From the NCBI GenBank assembly GCA_905214155.1, contig CAJMLC010000119.1, forward strand, positions 1-6,014: 6,014 bases of DNA, in the 5' to 3' direction. Below, piece by piece: positions 1 through 4,892 of the stretch (its first letter is position 1; the number at the start of each line of letters is the position of its first letter). The DNA is from an uncultured bacterium. GTDB taxonomy: Bacteria > Bacillota > Clostridia > Oscillospirales > Oscillospiraceae. The notes under the pieces were generated by a model that made no database searches, was not told where the DNA came from, and worked only from the letters and a program-made list of their open reading frames with translations. The translations under genes were made by a program, and so were the position numbers.

Positions 1-18
1 AACTGCTTGATTGAACGC

Positions 19-41
19 GAAGGGGGCTCTTTGCCCCCTTC
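19..41 (+). terminator. Hairpin, possible terminator of a plus-strand gene left of the window
   Basis: A perfect 9-bp inverted repeat (GAAGGGGGC and its complement) closes a 5-base loop TCTTT. On the plus strand the following bases (ACTCTTCCCC) are only weakly T-rich, and on the minus strand there is no T tract. The most economical reading is a terminator for a converging plus-strand gene ending before or at the left edge, since xerD already has its own terminator to the right. Function is inferred; the stem is directly visible. Confidence 0.4.
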
Positions 42-90
42 ACTCTTCCCCAGCGGCTCTGTTTGCAAAAGTTCCATCGTATCGTTCTAG

Positions 91-130
91 AAAACACAAT
101 GCCGCCGCGGCCAACAGGCCGCGGCGGCAT
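91..130 (-). terminator. Strong intrinsic terminator of xerD
   Basis: A perfect 14-bp, almost all G+C stem (arms 99-112 and 117-130) closes a 4-base loop. Reading on the minus strand it begins 26 bases after the xerD stop codon and is followed by TGTGTTTT (98-91). On the plus strand no T tract follows, so it acts for the minus-strand gene. Confidence 0.85.
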
Positions 131-156
131 GACCATCCTCTCCGCACGCTCTCTCC

Positions 157-1038
157 TCATGCCTTGGGATGATATTTGTTATACACAGCTTTCAAGTTCT
201 GCTTGACGAGCTGCGCATAGACCTGAGTGGAGGAAATGTCGCTGTGGCCAAGCATTTCCTGAATGGACCGGAGATCGGCCCCGTTTTCGAGCAGGTGCGC
301 CGCAAAGCTGTGCCGCAGCGTATGCGGCGTGATCTCCTTGTCGATGTGCGCCTTTTCCTGATAGTATTTGATGATCTTCCAGAGGCCCTGGCGGCTCATG
401 CGTTCGCCGGAGACATTCACAAACAGCGACCGCTCCCCCGGCTCGGCCACCATGCTCGGTCGCACATTCTCCATGTAATCCTTCAGCACGGATACCGCCT
501 CGGGATAGAGCGGGATGAGCCGCAGCTTCTCGCCGCTCGCACAGCGGAGGAATCCGCCCGTCAGGCTCACATCGTCGACGTTCAGCCCGATCAGCTCGCT
601 CACGCGGATACCCGTCGCATACAGCACCTCGAGCATCGCCTTGTCGCGGCAGCCCTTGAGGTCATTCGGCTTCGGCTGATCGAGCAGCAGCTCGACCTCC
701 TTGCCGCTCAAGATCTGCGGGAGCTTTTTCTCCGCCTTTTCGACCTTGATGTTGTGGACCGGATTGGCCTCGATCTCGTCCTCGGCCATCGCGTAGAGAT
801 ACAGGCTCTTGAGCGAGGCCAGCGAACGCGAGACCGTCGCCGGGGATTTCCCCGCGTCGTGCAGCCAGGCGACATAGTCGCTCACGACCATCTGATCCGC
901 GTCGAGCACGGCCACGCCTCTGGTCTCCAGATATGACGCATACTGCCGCAGGTCCCGCATGTACGACGAGACCGTGTTGGCCGAGGCGTTTTTGACATGG
1001 ATGAGGTAATCCTCATACCGCGCAATGATGTTGACCAT
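157..1038 (-). CDS. xerD: Xer-type tyrosine recombinase (XerD-like), with an atypical catalytic hairpin
   Basis: A cytoplasmic site-specific tyrosine recombinase of 293 aa, the usual length for XerC/XerD, which resolve chromosome dimers at dif. An N-terminal SAM-like core-binding domain covers about residues 1-85 and the catalytic domain about 105-290. Catalytic residues visible: Arg145 (ATGIRVSEL), His239 and Arg242 (TPHTLRH), His265 (MLGHSD) and nucleophile Tyr274 (STQVYAQL). The C terminus HPKA resembles the XerD ending HPRA. The usual Gly-Lys-Gly hairpin carrying the catalytic lysine is replaced by Ala-Ser-Gly at 167-169, with one residue deleted; Lys171 is the only nearby lysine. The frame is open upstream to 1329, but ATG at 1038 is chosen because GGAAGGA lies 7 bases before it and the residues then match the family N terminus; the upstream extension reads through the promoter and is cysteine/arginine-rich. 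XerD versus XerC cannot be decided firmly from sequence alone. Confidence 0.9.
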   Translation of the reverse strand: MVNIIARYEDYLIHVKNASANTVSSYMRDLRQYASYLETRGVAVLDADQMVVSDYVAWLHDAGKSPATVSRSLASLKSLYLYAMAEDEIEANPVHNIKVEKAEKKLPQILSGKEVELLLDQPKPNDLKGCRDKAMLEVLYATGIRVSELIGLNVDDVSLTGGFLRCASGEKLRLIPLYPEAVSVLKDYMENVRPSMVAEPGERSLFVNVSGERMSRQGLWKIIKYYQEKAHIDKEITPHTLRHSFAAHLLENGADLRSIQEMLGHSDISSTQVYAQLVKQNLKAVYNKYHPKA

Positions 1039-1045
1039 AGACGTG

Positions 1046-1052
1046 TCCTTCC
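1046..1052 (-). promoter_or_regulatory. Ribosome binding site that fixes the xerD start
   Basis: GGAAGGA on the minus strand ends 7 bases before ATG 1036-1038. It argues against the 97-residue longer reading of this frame. Confidence 0.8.
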
Positions 1053-1059
1053 AGAATTC

Positions 1060-1111
1060 GTTTGATCGCGCCGGGGCGCAAATAAGACCGCCCGCTGCGC
1101 GGACGTCAAAC
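1060..1111 (-). other. Large stem-loop in the xerD leader, just before the ribosome binding site
   Basis: On the minus strand GTTTGA (1111-1106) pairs with TCAAAC (1065-1060). Inside it GCGC (1100-1097) pairs with GCGC (1071-1068), and GGGCG (1093-1089) pairs with CGCCC (1078-1074). The internal loops are small to moderate and the apical loop is 10 bases. The structure ends 7 bases before the xerD Shine-Dalgarno sequence, and its 5' arm overlaps the end of the T-rich tail of the preceding terminator-like hairpin. That layout suits control of elongation or translation, but no known riboswitch motif was recognised. Confidence 0.45.
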
Positions 1112-1144
1112 AAAAAACAGCCGCAGCGCCGAACGGCGGGGCTG
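1109..1144 (-). terminator. Terminator-like hairpin inside the xerD leader
   Basis: On the minus strand CAGCC (1144-1140) pairs with GGCTG (1122-1118). An inner CGCC (1138-1135) pairs with GGCG (1130-1127) around a GTTC loop, and there is a 4-base bulge on the 3' side. It is followed directly by TTTTTTGTTT (1117-1108). It lies about 170 bases into the predicted xerD transcript and about 70 bases before the start codon, so it would attenuate xerD or end a short RNA. The outer stem is only 5 bp, so strength is uncertain. Confidence 0.5.
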
Positions 1145-1311
1145 CAAAAAACAATACGAACAGAAAGACACAACAGCCGGGTCCTTTCCGAACAAAGAAG
1201 CGACGCCCTCTGCCGCAGCCGGACGCGCACGTCCGAAAAACAGAACAGGCAGATGCAGCCGCAGTATATTATGAAAGCAAAATTATTGCTACCGCCCGGT
1301 CCTGCGAGCGT
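1112..1311 (-). ncRNA. Candidate structured leader or free-standing small RNA ahead of xerD
   Basis: A consensus promoter (1318-1346) predicts a start near 1311, and the first terminator-like T run ends at 1112, giving an RNA of about 200 nt without a convincing gene. It contains a hairpin CGGACG/CGTCCG (1220-1235, 4-base loop), which may be extended by an outer CTGCC/GGCAG pairing, and U-rich unpaired stretches. I tested it by eye against T-box, lysine, SAM, SRP and 6S features and could not assign it. A tiny GTG reading frame (1171 to 1106, 21 codons) preceded by GGAAAGGA overlaps the terminator hairpin and could be a leader peptide, but this is weak. Confidence 0.27.
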
Positions 1312-1317
1312 GATGTT

Positions 1318-1346
1318 ACTATAGCGCAAAGCGCCTTAAATTTCAA
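1318..1346 (-). promoter_or_regulatory. Sigma-A promoter of xerD with a palindrome in the spacer
   Basis: On the minus strand the -35 box is TTGAAA (1346-1341) and the -10 box is TATAGT (1323-1318), with an ideal 17-base spacer. Transcription should start near 1311. The spacer contains the inverted repeat GCGC-AAA-GCGC (1324-1334) abutting the -10 box, where a bound repressor would block the polymerase. The downstream leader is about 270 bases. Confidence 0.75.
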
Positions 1347-1579
1347 GGAAAATTCCGCAAAATCATGATTTTTGTAAATTATGACAAGGTATTATGTCGA
1401 CTGCATTATGTCGACAACGCAACCAAAGAGGCGGTGCAGAGCGGTGATCCGCAGTCCAAAACACCAGATATGGTATCTTACAGCCCGGCGTCACGCAAAT
1501 CTTGATTTTGCAGGATTTCATGCGCGCTTTTATGGAAATGTAAATAATATTTACCTCGCAAGCTCATGACGCCGCACTT
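1347..1579. other. AT-richer intergenic stretch with short repeats and no convincing gene
   Basis: This 233-base stretch is the upstream half of the 541-base gap between the TIGR04086 gene and xerD and is lower in G+C than its surroundings. Visible elements are the tandem repeat at 1391-1415, an AT palindrome GTAAAT-AAT-ATTTAC (1540-1554), and a small inverted repeat AGATA-TGG-TATCT (1466-1478). No strong terminator follows the TIGR04086 stop. Overlapping short frames on both strands (1363-1521 minus, 1381-1569 plus) have no ribosome binding site and no recognisable protein character. Confidence 0.5.
1391..1415 (+). repeat. Tandem 11-bp direct repeat ATTATGTCGAC
   Basis: Two exact copies of ATTATGTCGAC (1391-1401 and 1405-1415) are separated by TGC, giving a 14-base period. 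They lie about 45 bases upstream of the xerD -35 box. Each copy ends in the palindrome GTCGAC. The core TTATGTCGACT matches 9 of 11 bases of the XerD-side arm of the Bacillus subtilis dif site as I remember it, but the copies are direct rather than inverted and no XerC arm is present. It may be a regulator binding site. Confidence 0.75.
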
Positions 1580-1984
1580 TCATTTTCTGCGGTACTTCCG
1601 CTTTTTCGGCCGCAGCTGGCAGAGCATCGCAATCATTGCCGTCATCGCGACCGCACCGAGCCACAGCAGCGGCAGCCGCAGCTGGCCGACAAAGAGCAGA
1701 TTCCCCATCAGCGCACAGACCGCCGTGCACCCGCTGCTCACTGCGGCCCAGAGCACCTTGTGCTCTTTTGCCATCCCCGTGCAGATCAGCCCGGACGCAG
1801 CCGCGCCGCAGAGCGCCGCGCAGCGGCCTGCCGTCATCAGCCCCTCCTGCGGAATGACACCGCCCATCACCAGCGCAGCTGCCAGCGCACAGAGGCCAAC
1901 ACCGATCGCTCCGCCCAGCAGCACGCTCTTCCAGACCCAGCTCACAGGCCCGCCGCGCTTCGTACCCGTTCGTTTCTTGCCCAT
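1580..1984 (-). CDS. Four-helix membrane protein, TIGR04086 (YrzE-like) family
   Basis: Small integral membrane protein of 134 aa and unknown function. After a basic N terminus (MGKKRTGTKRGG) there are four hydrophobic segments at about residues 17-43, 50-71, 76-99 and 104-124, then a very basic tail (RPKKRKYRRK). Length, topology and position beside yajC match the TIGR04086 membrane family, represented by YrzE next to YrbF (YajC) in Bacillus. The identification rests on context and topology more than on diagnostic residues. The start at 1984 is chosen over an ATG 15 codons upstream because AAGGAGG sits 8 bases before it. A strong terminator follows yajC and no clear promoter is visible in 2000-2113, so expression may rely on read-through or a weak promoter. 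Cysteines are scattered in and near the helices without a metal-binding pattern. Confidence 0.82.
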   Translation of the reverse strand: MGKKRTGTKRGGPVSWVWKSVLLGGAIGVGLCALAAALVMGGVIPQEGLMTAGRCAALCGAAASGLICTGMAKEHKVLWAAVSSGCTAVCALMGNLLFVGQLRLPLLWLGAVAMTAMIAMLCQLRPKKRKYRRK

Positions 1985-1992
1985 CCGGCATC

Positions 1993-1999
1993 CCTCCTT
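1993..1999 (-). promoter_or_regulatory. Ribosome binding site that fixes the TIGR04086 gene start
   Basis: AAGGAGG on the minus strand lies 8 bases before ATG 1982-1984. An out-of-frame ATG between them (1991-1989) is too close to the site to be used well. Confidence 0.8.
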
Positions 2000-2055
2000 C
2001 CCCACCACTCTATGGCCCTGTCCCATCAAAAAGAACCGCTTCTGATTTTCTGCTG

Positions 2056-2086
2056 CACCGGACGAGCCTGGCCGCCCCTACATTCT
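2056..2086 (-). repeat. Possible copy of a short interspersed GTAGGGGCG-type element
   Basis: On the minus strand the stretch reads TGTAGGGGCGGCC, a short middle part, then CTCGTCCGG. GGGCGG can pair with TCGTCC using two G-U pairs. Short intergenic elements starting TGTAGGGGCG and ending in CGCCCG or similar recur in Oscillospiraceae genomes, as I recall. Only one copy is present here, so membership cannot be shown from this window. Confidence 0.3.
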
Positions 2087-2107
2087 GAAATCAAAATGAG
2101 AATGGGT

Positions 2108-2143
2108 AAAGAAATCGCCCGGCTGCGAATGCAGCCGGGCGAT
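2108..2143 (-). terminator. Intrinsic terminator of yajC
   Basis: A perfect 13-bp GC-rich stem (arms 2114-2126 and 2131-2143) with a 4-base loop starts 12 bases after the yajC stop codon and is followed on the minus strand by TTCTTT (2113-2108). The interrupted T tract may allow some read-through into the TIGR04086 gene. Confidence 0.85.
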
Positions 2144-2155
2144 CATGGGACACGA

Positions 2156-2521
2156 TTATTTCTTTGCCTTCTTTTCCTTGCGGGCGGCAGCCATCGCAGC
2201 CTTCTGCTTGGCGGCTTCCTTCTCGGCGGTGTTGTTGCTGGAGACAGCGAACTTTGCGAACTCCACACGGACACGGTCGGCGCTGGTCTCGATGACGATC
2301 GAGTTATCCTTCACGGACACGACGTCGCCGATGATACCGCCAATGGTCGTGATGTTGTCGCCGACCTTCAGCGCGTTGCGCATGGCCTCGGCTTCCTTCT
2401 TCCTCTTGTTTTCCGGGCGGATCATGAAGAAGTAGAAGACCGCGATCAGCGCGACCATCATGATGATAAACGAAAGGTTGCTGCCGCCGGCGGCTGCGCC
2501 GGACTCCAAGAATAAGGTCAT
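2156..2521 (-). CDS. yajC: Preprotein translocase subunit YajC
   Basis: A 121-aa single-span membrane protein that associates with SecDF and the SecYEG translocon and aids protein export and insertion. A short, small-residue-rich N terminus precedes one transmembrane helix (about residues 16-34). It runs into the family signature FFMIRPENKRKKE (31-43). The cytosolic domain follows, with LKVGDNITTIGGIIGDV (51-67) as the hallmark segment. The tail from about 98 is Ala/Lys-rich and probably disordered. Length is typical (about 85-120 aa). ATG 2521 is preceded by GGAGG (2533-2529) with a 7-base gap. It has its own promoter at 2554-2582 and terminator at 2108-2143, so it can be made as a single-gene message, although no terminator separates it from tgt upstream. 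Confidence 0.95.
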   Translation of the reverse strand: MTLFLESGAAAGGSNLSFIIMMVALIAVFYFFMIRPENKRKKEAEAMRNALKVGDNITTIGGIIGDVVSVKDNSIVIETSADRVRVEFAKFAVSSNNTAEKEAAKQKAAMAAARKEKKAKK

Positions 2522-2553
2522 TGTTTTTCCTCCATCGTTTTCAAACTTTGAAT

Positions 2554-2582
2554 ATTATACCGGTTCTTGCGTCATTTTGCAA
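2554..2582 (-). promoter_or_regulatory. Sigma-A promoter of yajC
   Basis: On the minus strand the -35 box TTGCAA (2582-2577) and a perfect -10 box TATAAT (2559-2554) are 17 bases apart. The start should be near 2547, leaving a leader of about 25 bases. The promoter lies in the 99-base gap after tgt. Confidence 0.85.
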
Positions 2583-2620
2583 GACGGCTTGAGCAATTTT
2601 CCAAAATAAACTCCGCGCGA

Positions 2621-3751
2621 TCAGATCTTCCGCGCCAATTTTTCGGAATACTCCGCGCGGAAGGCCGTAAACGTGCCGTTGTCAAGGCTTTCGCGGATCC
2701 GTTCCATCAACTTGTTGTAGAAATACAGGTTGTGCATTACAGAAAGCCGCATCGCCAGCATCTCCTCCGCCTTGAACAGGTGGTGCAGATACGCCTTGGA
2801 ATAGCGGCGGCAGACCGGGCAGTCGCATTCCGGGTCGATCGGTGACTCATCGTAGATGTACTTTGCGTTTTTCAGGTTGATCGCGCCCTGCCACGTGAAC
2901 AGCTTGGCGTGCCGCGCGTTGCGCGCAGGCATCACGCAGTCAAAGAAATCCACACCGCGTGCGACAGCCTCGATGATGTTGCTCGGCGTGCCGACGCCCA
3001 TCAGATAGCGCGGCTTGTCCGCCGGCATGTAGGGCTCCACCGCTTCGATGATCTGATACATGACCTCCGTTGGCTCCCCGACGGCCAGACCGCCGATCGC
3101 GTAGCCCGGCAGATCGAGCTTTGCGATCTCCTTCATGTGCCAGATGCGAAGGTCTTCAAACGTCGCGCCCTGATTGATGCCCCAGAGCTGCTGGCCGGGA
3201 TTCACCGCATCCGGCTCTGCCAGATACCTGGCCATCGCCTCCTTACACCGCGCCAGCCAGCGGGCCGTGCGCTCGCAGGAAGCCTTGGCATACGGATAGG
3301 TCGCCGGATTCTCCACGCACTCGTCGAAGGCCATCGCAATGTCGGAGCCGAGATTTGCCTGAATCCGCATGCTCTCCTCCGGCCCCATGAAGATCTTCCG
3401 TCCGTCAAGATGCGAGGCGAAATGCACGCCCTCCTCCTTGATCTTCCGCAAACCCGCAAGGGAAAATACCTGGAACCCGCCGGAGTCCGTCAGGATCGGC
3501 CCGTCCCACGTCATGAACTTGTGCAGACCGCCGAGCTTTTTGACCACTTCATCGCCCGGACGAAGGTGCAGGTGATATGTGTTGGACAGCTCGACCTGCG
3601 TCCCGATCTTCTCCAGATCCGCCGCGCTCAGCGCGCCCTTGATCGCGCCCTGCGTGCCGACGTTCATAAAGACCGGCGTCTGCACCGTCCCATGCGGACA
3701 CGTAAAGACGCCCCGCCGCGCGTTCCCCTCTTTTTTAATGACCTGAAACAT
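2621..3751 (-). CDS. tgt: Queuine/preQ1 tRNA-guanine transglycosylase
   Basis: Cytoplasmic zinc enzyme of 376 aa that exchanges guanine-34 for preQ1 in tRNAs with GUN anticodons, the first tRNA-bound step of queuosine synthesis. It is a TIM-barrel protein of normal bacterial length (about 370-385). Visible: Asp89 in LTDSGGFQ (catalytic region), Asp143 in AFDEC (base recognition), GINQG (191-195, Gln194), AIGGLAVGE (218-226), and the nucleophile Asp271 in FFDCVMPARNAR. The zinc site Cys309-Cys311-Cys314 plus His340 (PECDCPVC and VMHN) is complete. The tRNA-binding loop reads PARNARHA rather than the common PTRNARNG, a mild variant. ATG 3751 has GGAGG 6 bases upstream. The start lies inside the end of queA (17-base overlap), indicating co-transcription and probably translational coupling. 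No clear terminator follows. Confidence 0.98.
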   Translation of the reverse strand: MFQVIKKEGNARRGVFTCPHGTVQTPVFMNVGTQGAIKGALSAADLEKIGTQVELSNTYHLHLRPGDEVVKKLGGLHKFMTWDGPILTDSGGFQVFSLAGLRKIKEEGVHFASHLDGRKIFMGPEESMRIQANLGSDIAMAFDECVENPATYPYAKASCERTARWLARCKEAMARYLAEPDAVNPGQQLWGINQGATFEDLRIWHMKEIAKLDLPGYAIGGLAVGEPTEVMYQIIEAVEPYMPADKPRYLMGVGTPSNIIEAVARGVDFFDCVMPARNARHAKLFTWQGAINLKNAKYIYDESPIDPECDCPVCRRYSKAYLHHLFKAEEMLAMRLSVMHNLYFYNKLMERIRESLDNGTFTAFRAEYSEKLARKI

Positions 3752-4802
3752 CCGTCCCCTCCTCTGTTAACCCATCGGCGATGAACATCGCATCGCCGAA
3801 GCTGAAAAACCGATACCGTTCCTGTACTGCCGTTTCGTAAGCGTGCAAAATATGCTCTCGGCCCGCAAACGCGGACACCAGCATCACGAGCGTGCTCTCC
3901 GGCAGATGGAAATTCGTGATCAGCGCATCCATCGCGCGGAATTGGTAGCCCGGATAGATGAAGATCTCCGTCCATTTTGAGCTTTCGCGGAAGCTCCCAT
4001 CCTCCTGCACCAGCGACTCCACCGTCCGGCAGCTCGTCGTGCCGCAGCAGACGATGCGCCCGCCGCTGCGGCGCGTCTCGTTCAGAATTTCCGCCGTTTC
4101 GGCGTCCATCATGCAGAATTCGCTGTGCATGTGGTGCTCCGTGATCTCCTCAGCCTTGACCGGGCGGAACGTCCCGAGGCCGACGTGCAGCGTTACGTAT
4201 GCGAGCTTCACGCCCTTGGCCGCGATCTGCGCCAGGAGCTCCTTCGTGAAGTGCAGCCCTGCCGTCGGCGCAGCGGCCGAGCCGTTGATCTTCGAGTATA
4301 CGGTCTGATACCGCTCCCCATCCGCGAGCTCCTCCTTGATGTACGGCGGCAGCGGCATCTTTCCGAGCCGCTCCAGCACCTCAAGGAAGATCCCCTCGTA
4401 ATGGAACTGCACCAGCTTGTTCCCGTCGTCCACTTCGCCGACGACCGTCGCCGTCAGCTCGCCATCGCCGAAGCTCAGCTCCGTCCCGGTATGTGTCTTG
4501 CGGCCCGGCTTCGTCAGACATTCCCAGACGCCCTCGCCCTTGTCCCGCAGCAGCAGCACCTCCACCGCGCCGCCTGTCGGCACGCGGTGCCCCAGCAGCC
4601 GCGCCGGCAGCACACGCGAATTGTTCAGCACCAGACAGTCTCCGGGCCGCAGCAGCTCCGGGATCTCATAAAAATGCCGGTGTGCGATCGCGCCCGTCGT
4701 CCGGTCGAGCGTCATCAACCGCGACGCGCTCCGGTCGGCCAGCGGCGTCTGCGCGATCAGCTCCTCCGGCAGCTCGTAGTAAAAATCATGGGTTTTCAAC
4801 AA
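3735..4802 (-). CDS. queA: S-adenosylmethionine:tRNA ribosyltransferase-isomerase
   Basis: Cytoplasmic enzyme of 355 aa that transfers and rearranges the ribosyl group of S-adenosylmethionine onto preQ1 in tRNA, giving epoxyqueuosine. Length is normal (about 340-356). Conserved segments run in order: LVLNNSRVLPARL (57-69), LPPYI (151-155), YQTVYS with GSAAAPTAGLHFT (165-186), HVGLGTFRPV (206-215), HHMHSEF (223-229), GTTSCRTVESL (254-264), FIYPGYQF (281-288), ITNFHLPESTLVMLVSAFAG (295-314). No key segment is missing. The frame has no suitable ATG; it begins TTG TTG AAA, and the first TTG (4802) gives the family N terminus (LKTHDFYYELPEELIAQ) with AAAGGGG 6 bases upstream. The second TTG (4799) is also possible. 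It is the first gene of the minus-strand cluster and overlaps tgt. epoxyqueuosine reductase is not in the window. Confidence 0.97.
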   Translation of the reverse strand: MLKTHDFYYELPEELIAQTPLADRSASRLMTLDRTTGAIAHRHFYEIPELLRPGDCLVLNNSRVLPARLLGHRVPTGGAVEVLLLRDKGEGVWECLTKPGRKTHTGTELSFGDGELTATVVGEVDDGNKLVQFHYEGIFLEVLERLGKMPLPPYIKEELADGERYQTVYSKINGSAAAPTAGLHFTKELLAQIAAKGVKLAYVTLHVGLGTFRPVKAEEITEHHMHSEFCMMDAETAEILNETRRSGGRIVCCGTTSCRTVESLVQEDGSFRESSKWTEIFIYPGYQFRAMDALITNFHLPESTLVMLVSAFAGREHILHAYETAVQERYRFFSFGDAMFIADGLTEEGTDVSGH

Positions 4803-4815
4803 ACATTGCCCCTTT
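4800..4815 (-). promoter_or_regulatory. queA translation start region with TTG codon and AAAGGGG site
   Basis: AAAGGGG (4815-4809) precedes TTG 4802-4800 by 6 bases. An ATG at 4806-4804 is out of frame and only 2 bases from the site; it opens a six-codon frame (MFVENP, stop at 4788-4786) that overlaps the queA start. Confidence 0.65.
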
Positions 4816-4843
4816 TTTCGTAGAAGTTCCTCTGAGATTCACA

Positions 4844-4872
4844 TTGACAAGCTCCGCTGCTTATGCTATGAT
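4844..4872 (+). promoter_or_regulatory. Sigma-A promoter of asd
   Basis: A perfect -35 TTGACA (4844-4849), a 17-base spacer and -10 TATGAT (4867-4872) predict a start near 4879. The asd leader is then about 160 bases, long enough for an RNA regulatory element, but I see no lysine-riboswitch or T-box signature in it. Confidence 0.85.
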
Positions 4873-4892
4873 GAAGCCATCAAATTTCGCGG

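Noticed and set aside
169..936. A 255-codon plus-strand frame opposite xerD
   Set aside because: It is a GC-rich shadow of xerD with an Arg/His/Leu-rich product and no ribosome binding site; xerD has conserved catalytic motifs.
1112..1311. 6S RNA or SRP RNA gene in the xerD leader
   Set aside because: Length near 200 nt fits 6S, but I could not build the end-closing helix with a central bubble, and the SRP GGTCCGGAAGGAAGCAGCC-type loop is absent.
157..1329. The 390-residue long form of the recombinase frame
   Set aside because: The extra 97 residues read through the promoter -10 box and leader, have no ribosome binding site at their start, and do not resemble any Xer N terminus; ATG 1038 has GGAAGGA at ideal spacing.
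1375..1416. A complete dif recombination site around the ATTATGTCGAC repeats
   Set aside because: The 11 bases placed 6 bases before either TTATGTCGAC copy do not form an inverted XerC arm; only XerD-arm-like halves in direct orientation are present.
1363..1521. A 52-codon minus-strand frame with several cysteines (MKSCKIKICVTPGCK start)
   Set aside because: No Shine-Dalgarno sequence, no SCIFF-like spacing of cysteines, and it runs through the tandem repeat; probably chance.
1381..1569. A 62-codon plus-strand frame in the same gap
   Set aside because: No ribosome binding site, no promoter, overlaps the opposite frame and repeats; product not recognisable.
1760..2515. Plus-strand 251-codon frame crossing yajC and the TIGR04086 gene
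   Set aside because: It crosses two real genes, a terminator and an intergenic gap, and has an Arg/His/Leu-rich shadow composition.
2571..2620. A terminator directly after tgt
   Set aside because: Only short or AT-only inverted repeats (for example ATTTT-GG-AAAAT) are present, with no GC stem and T tail.
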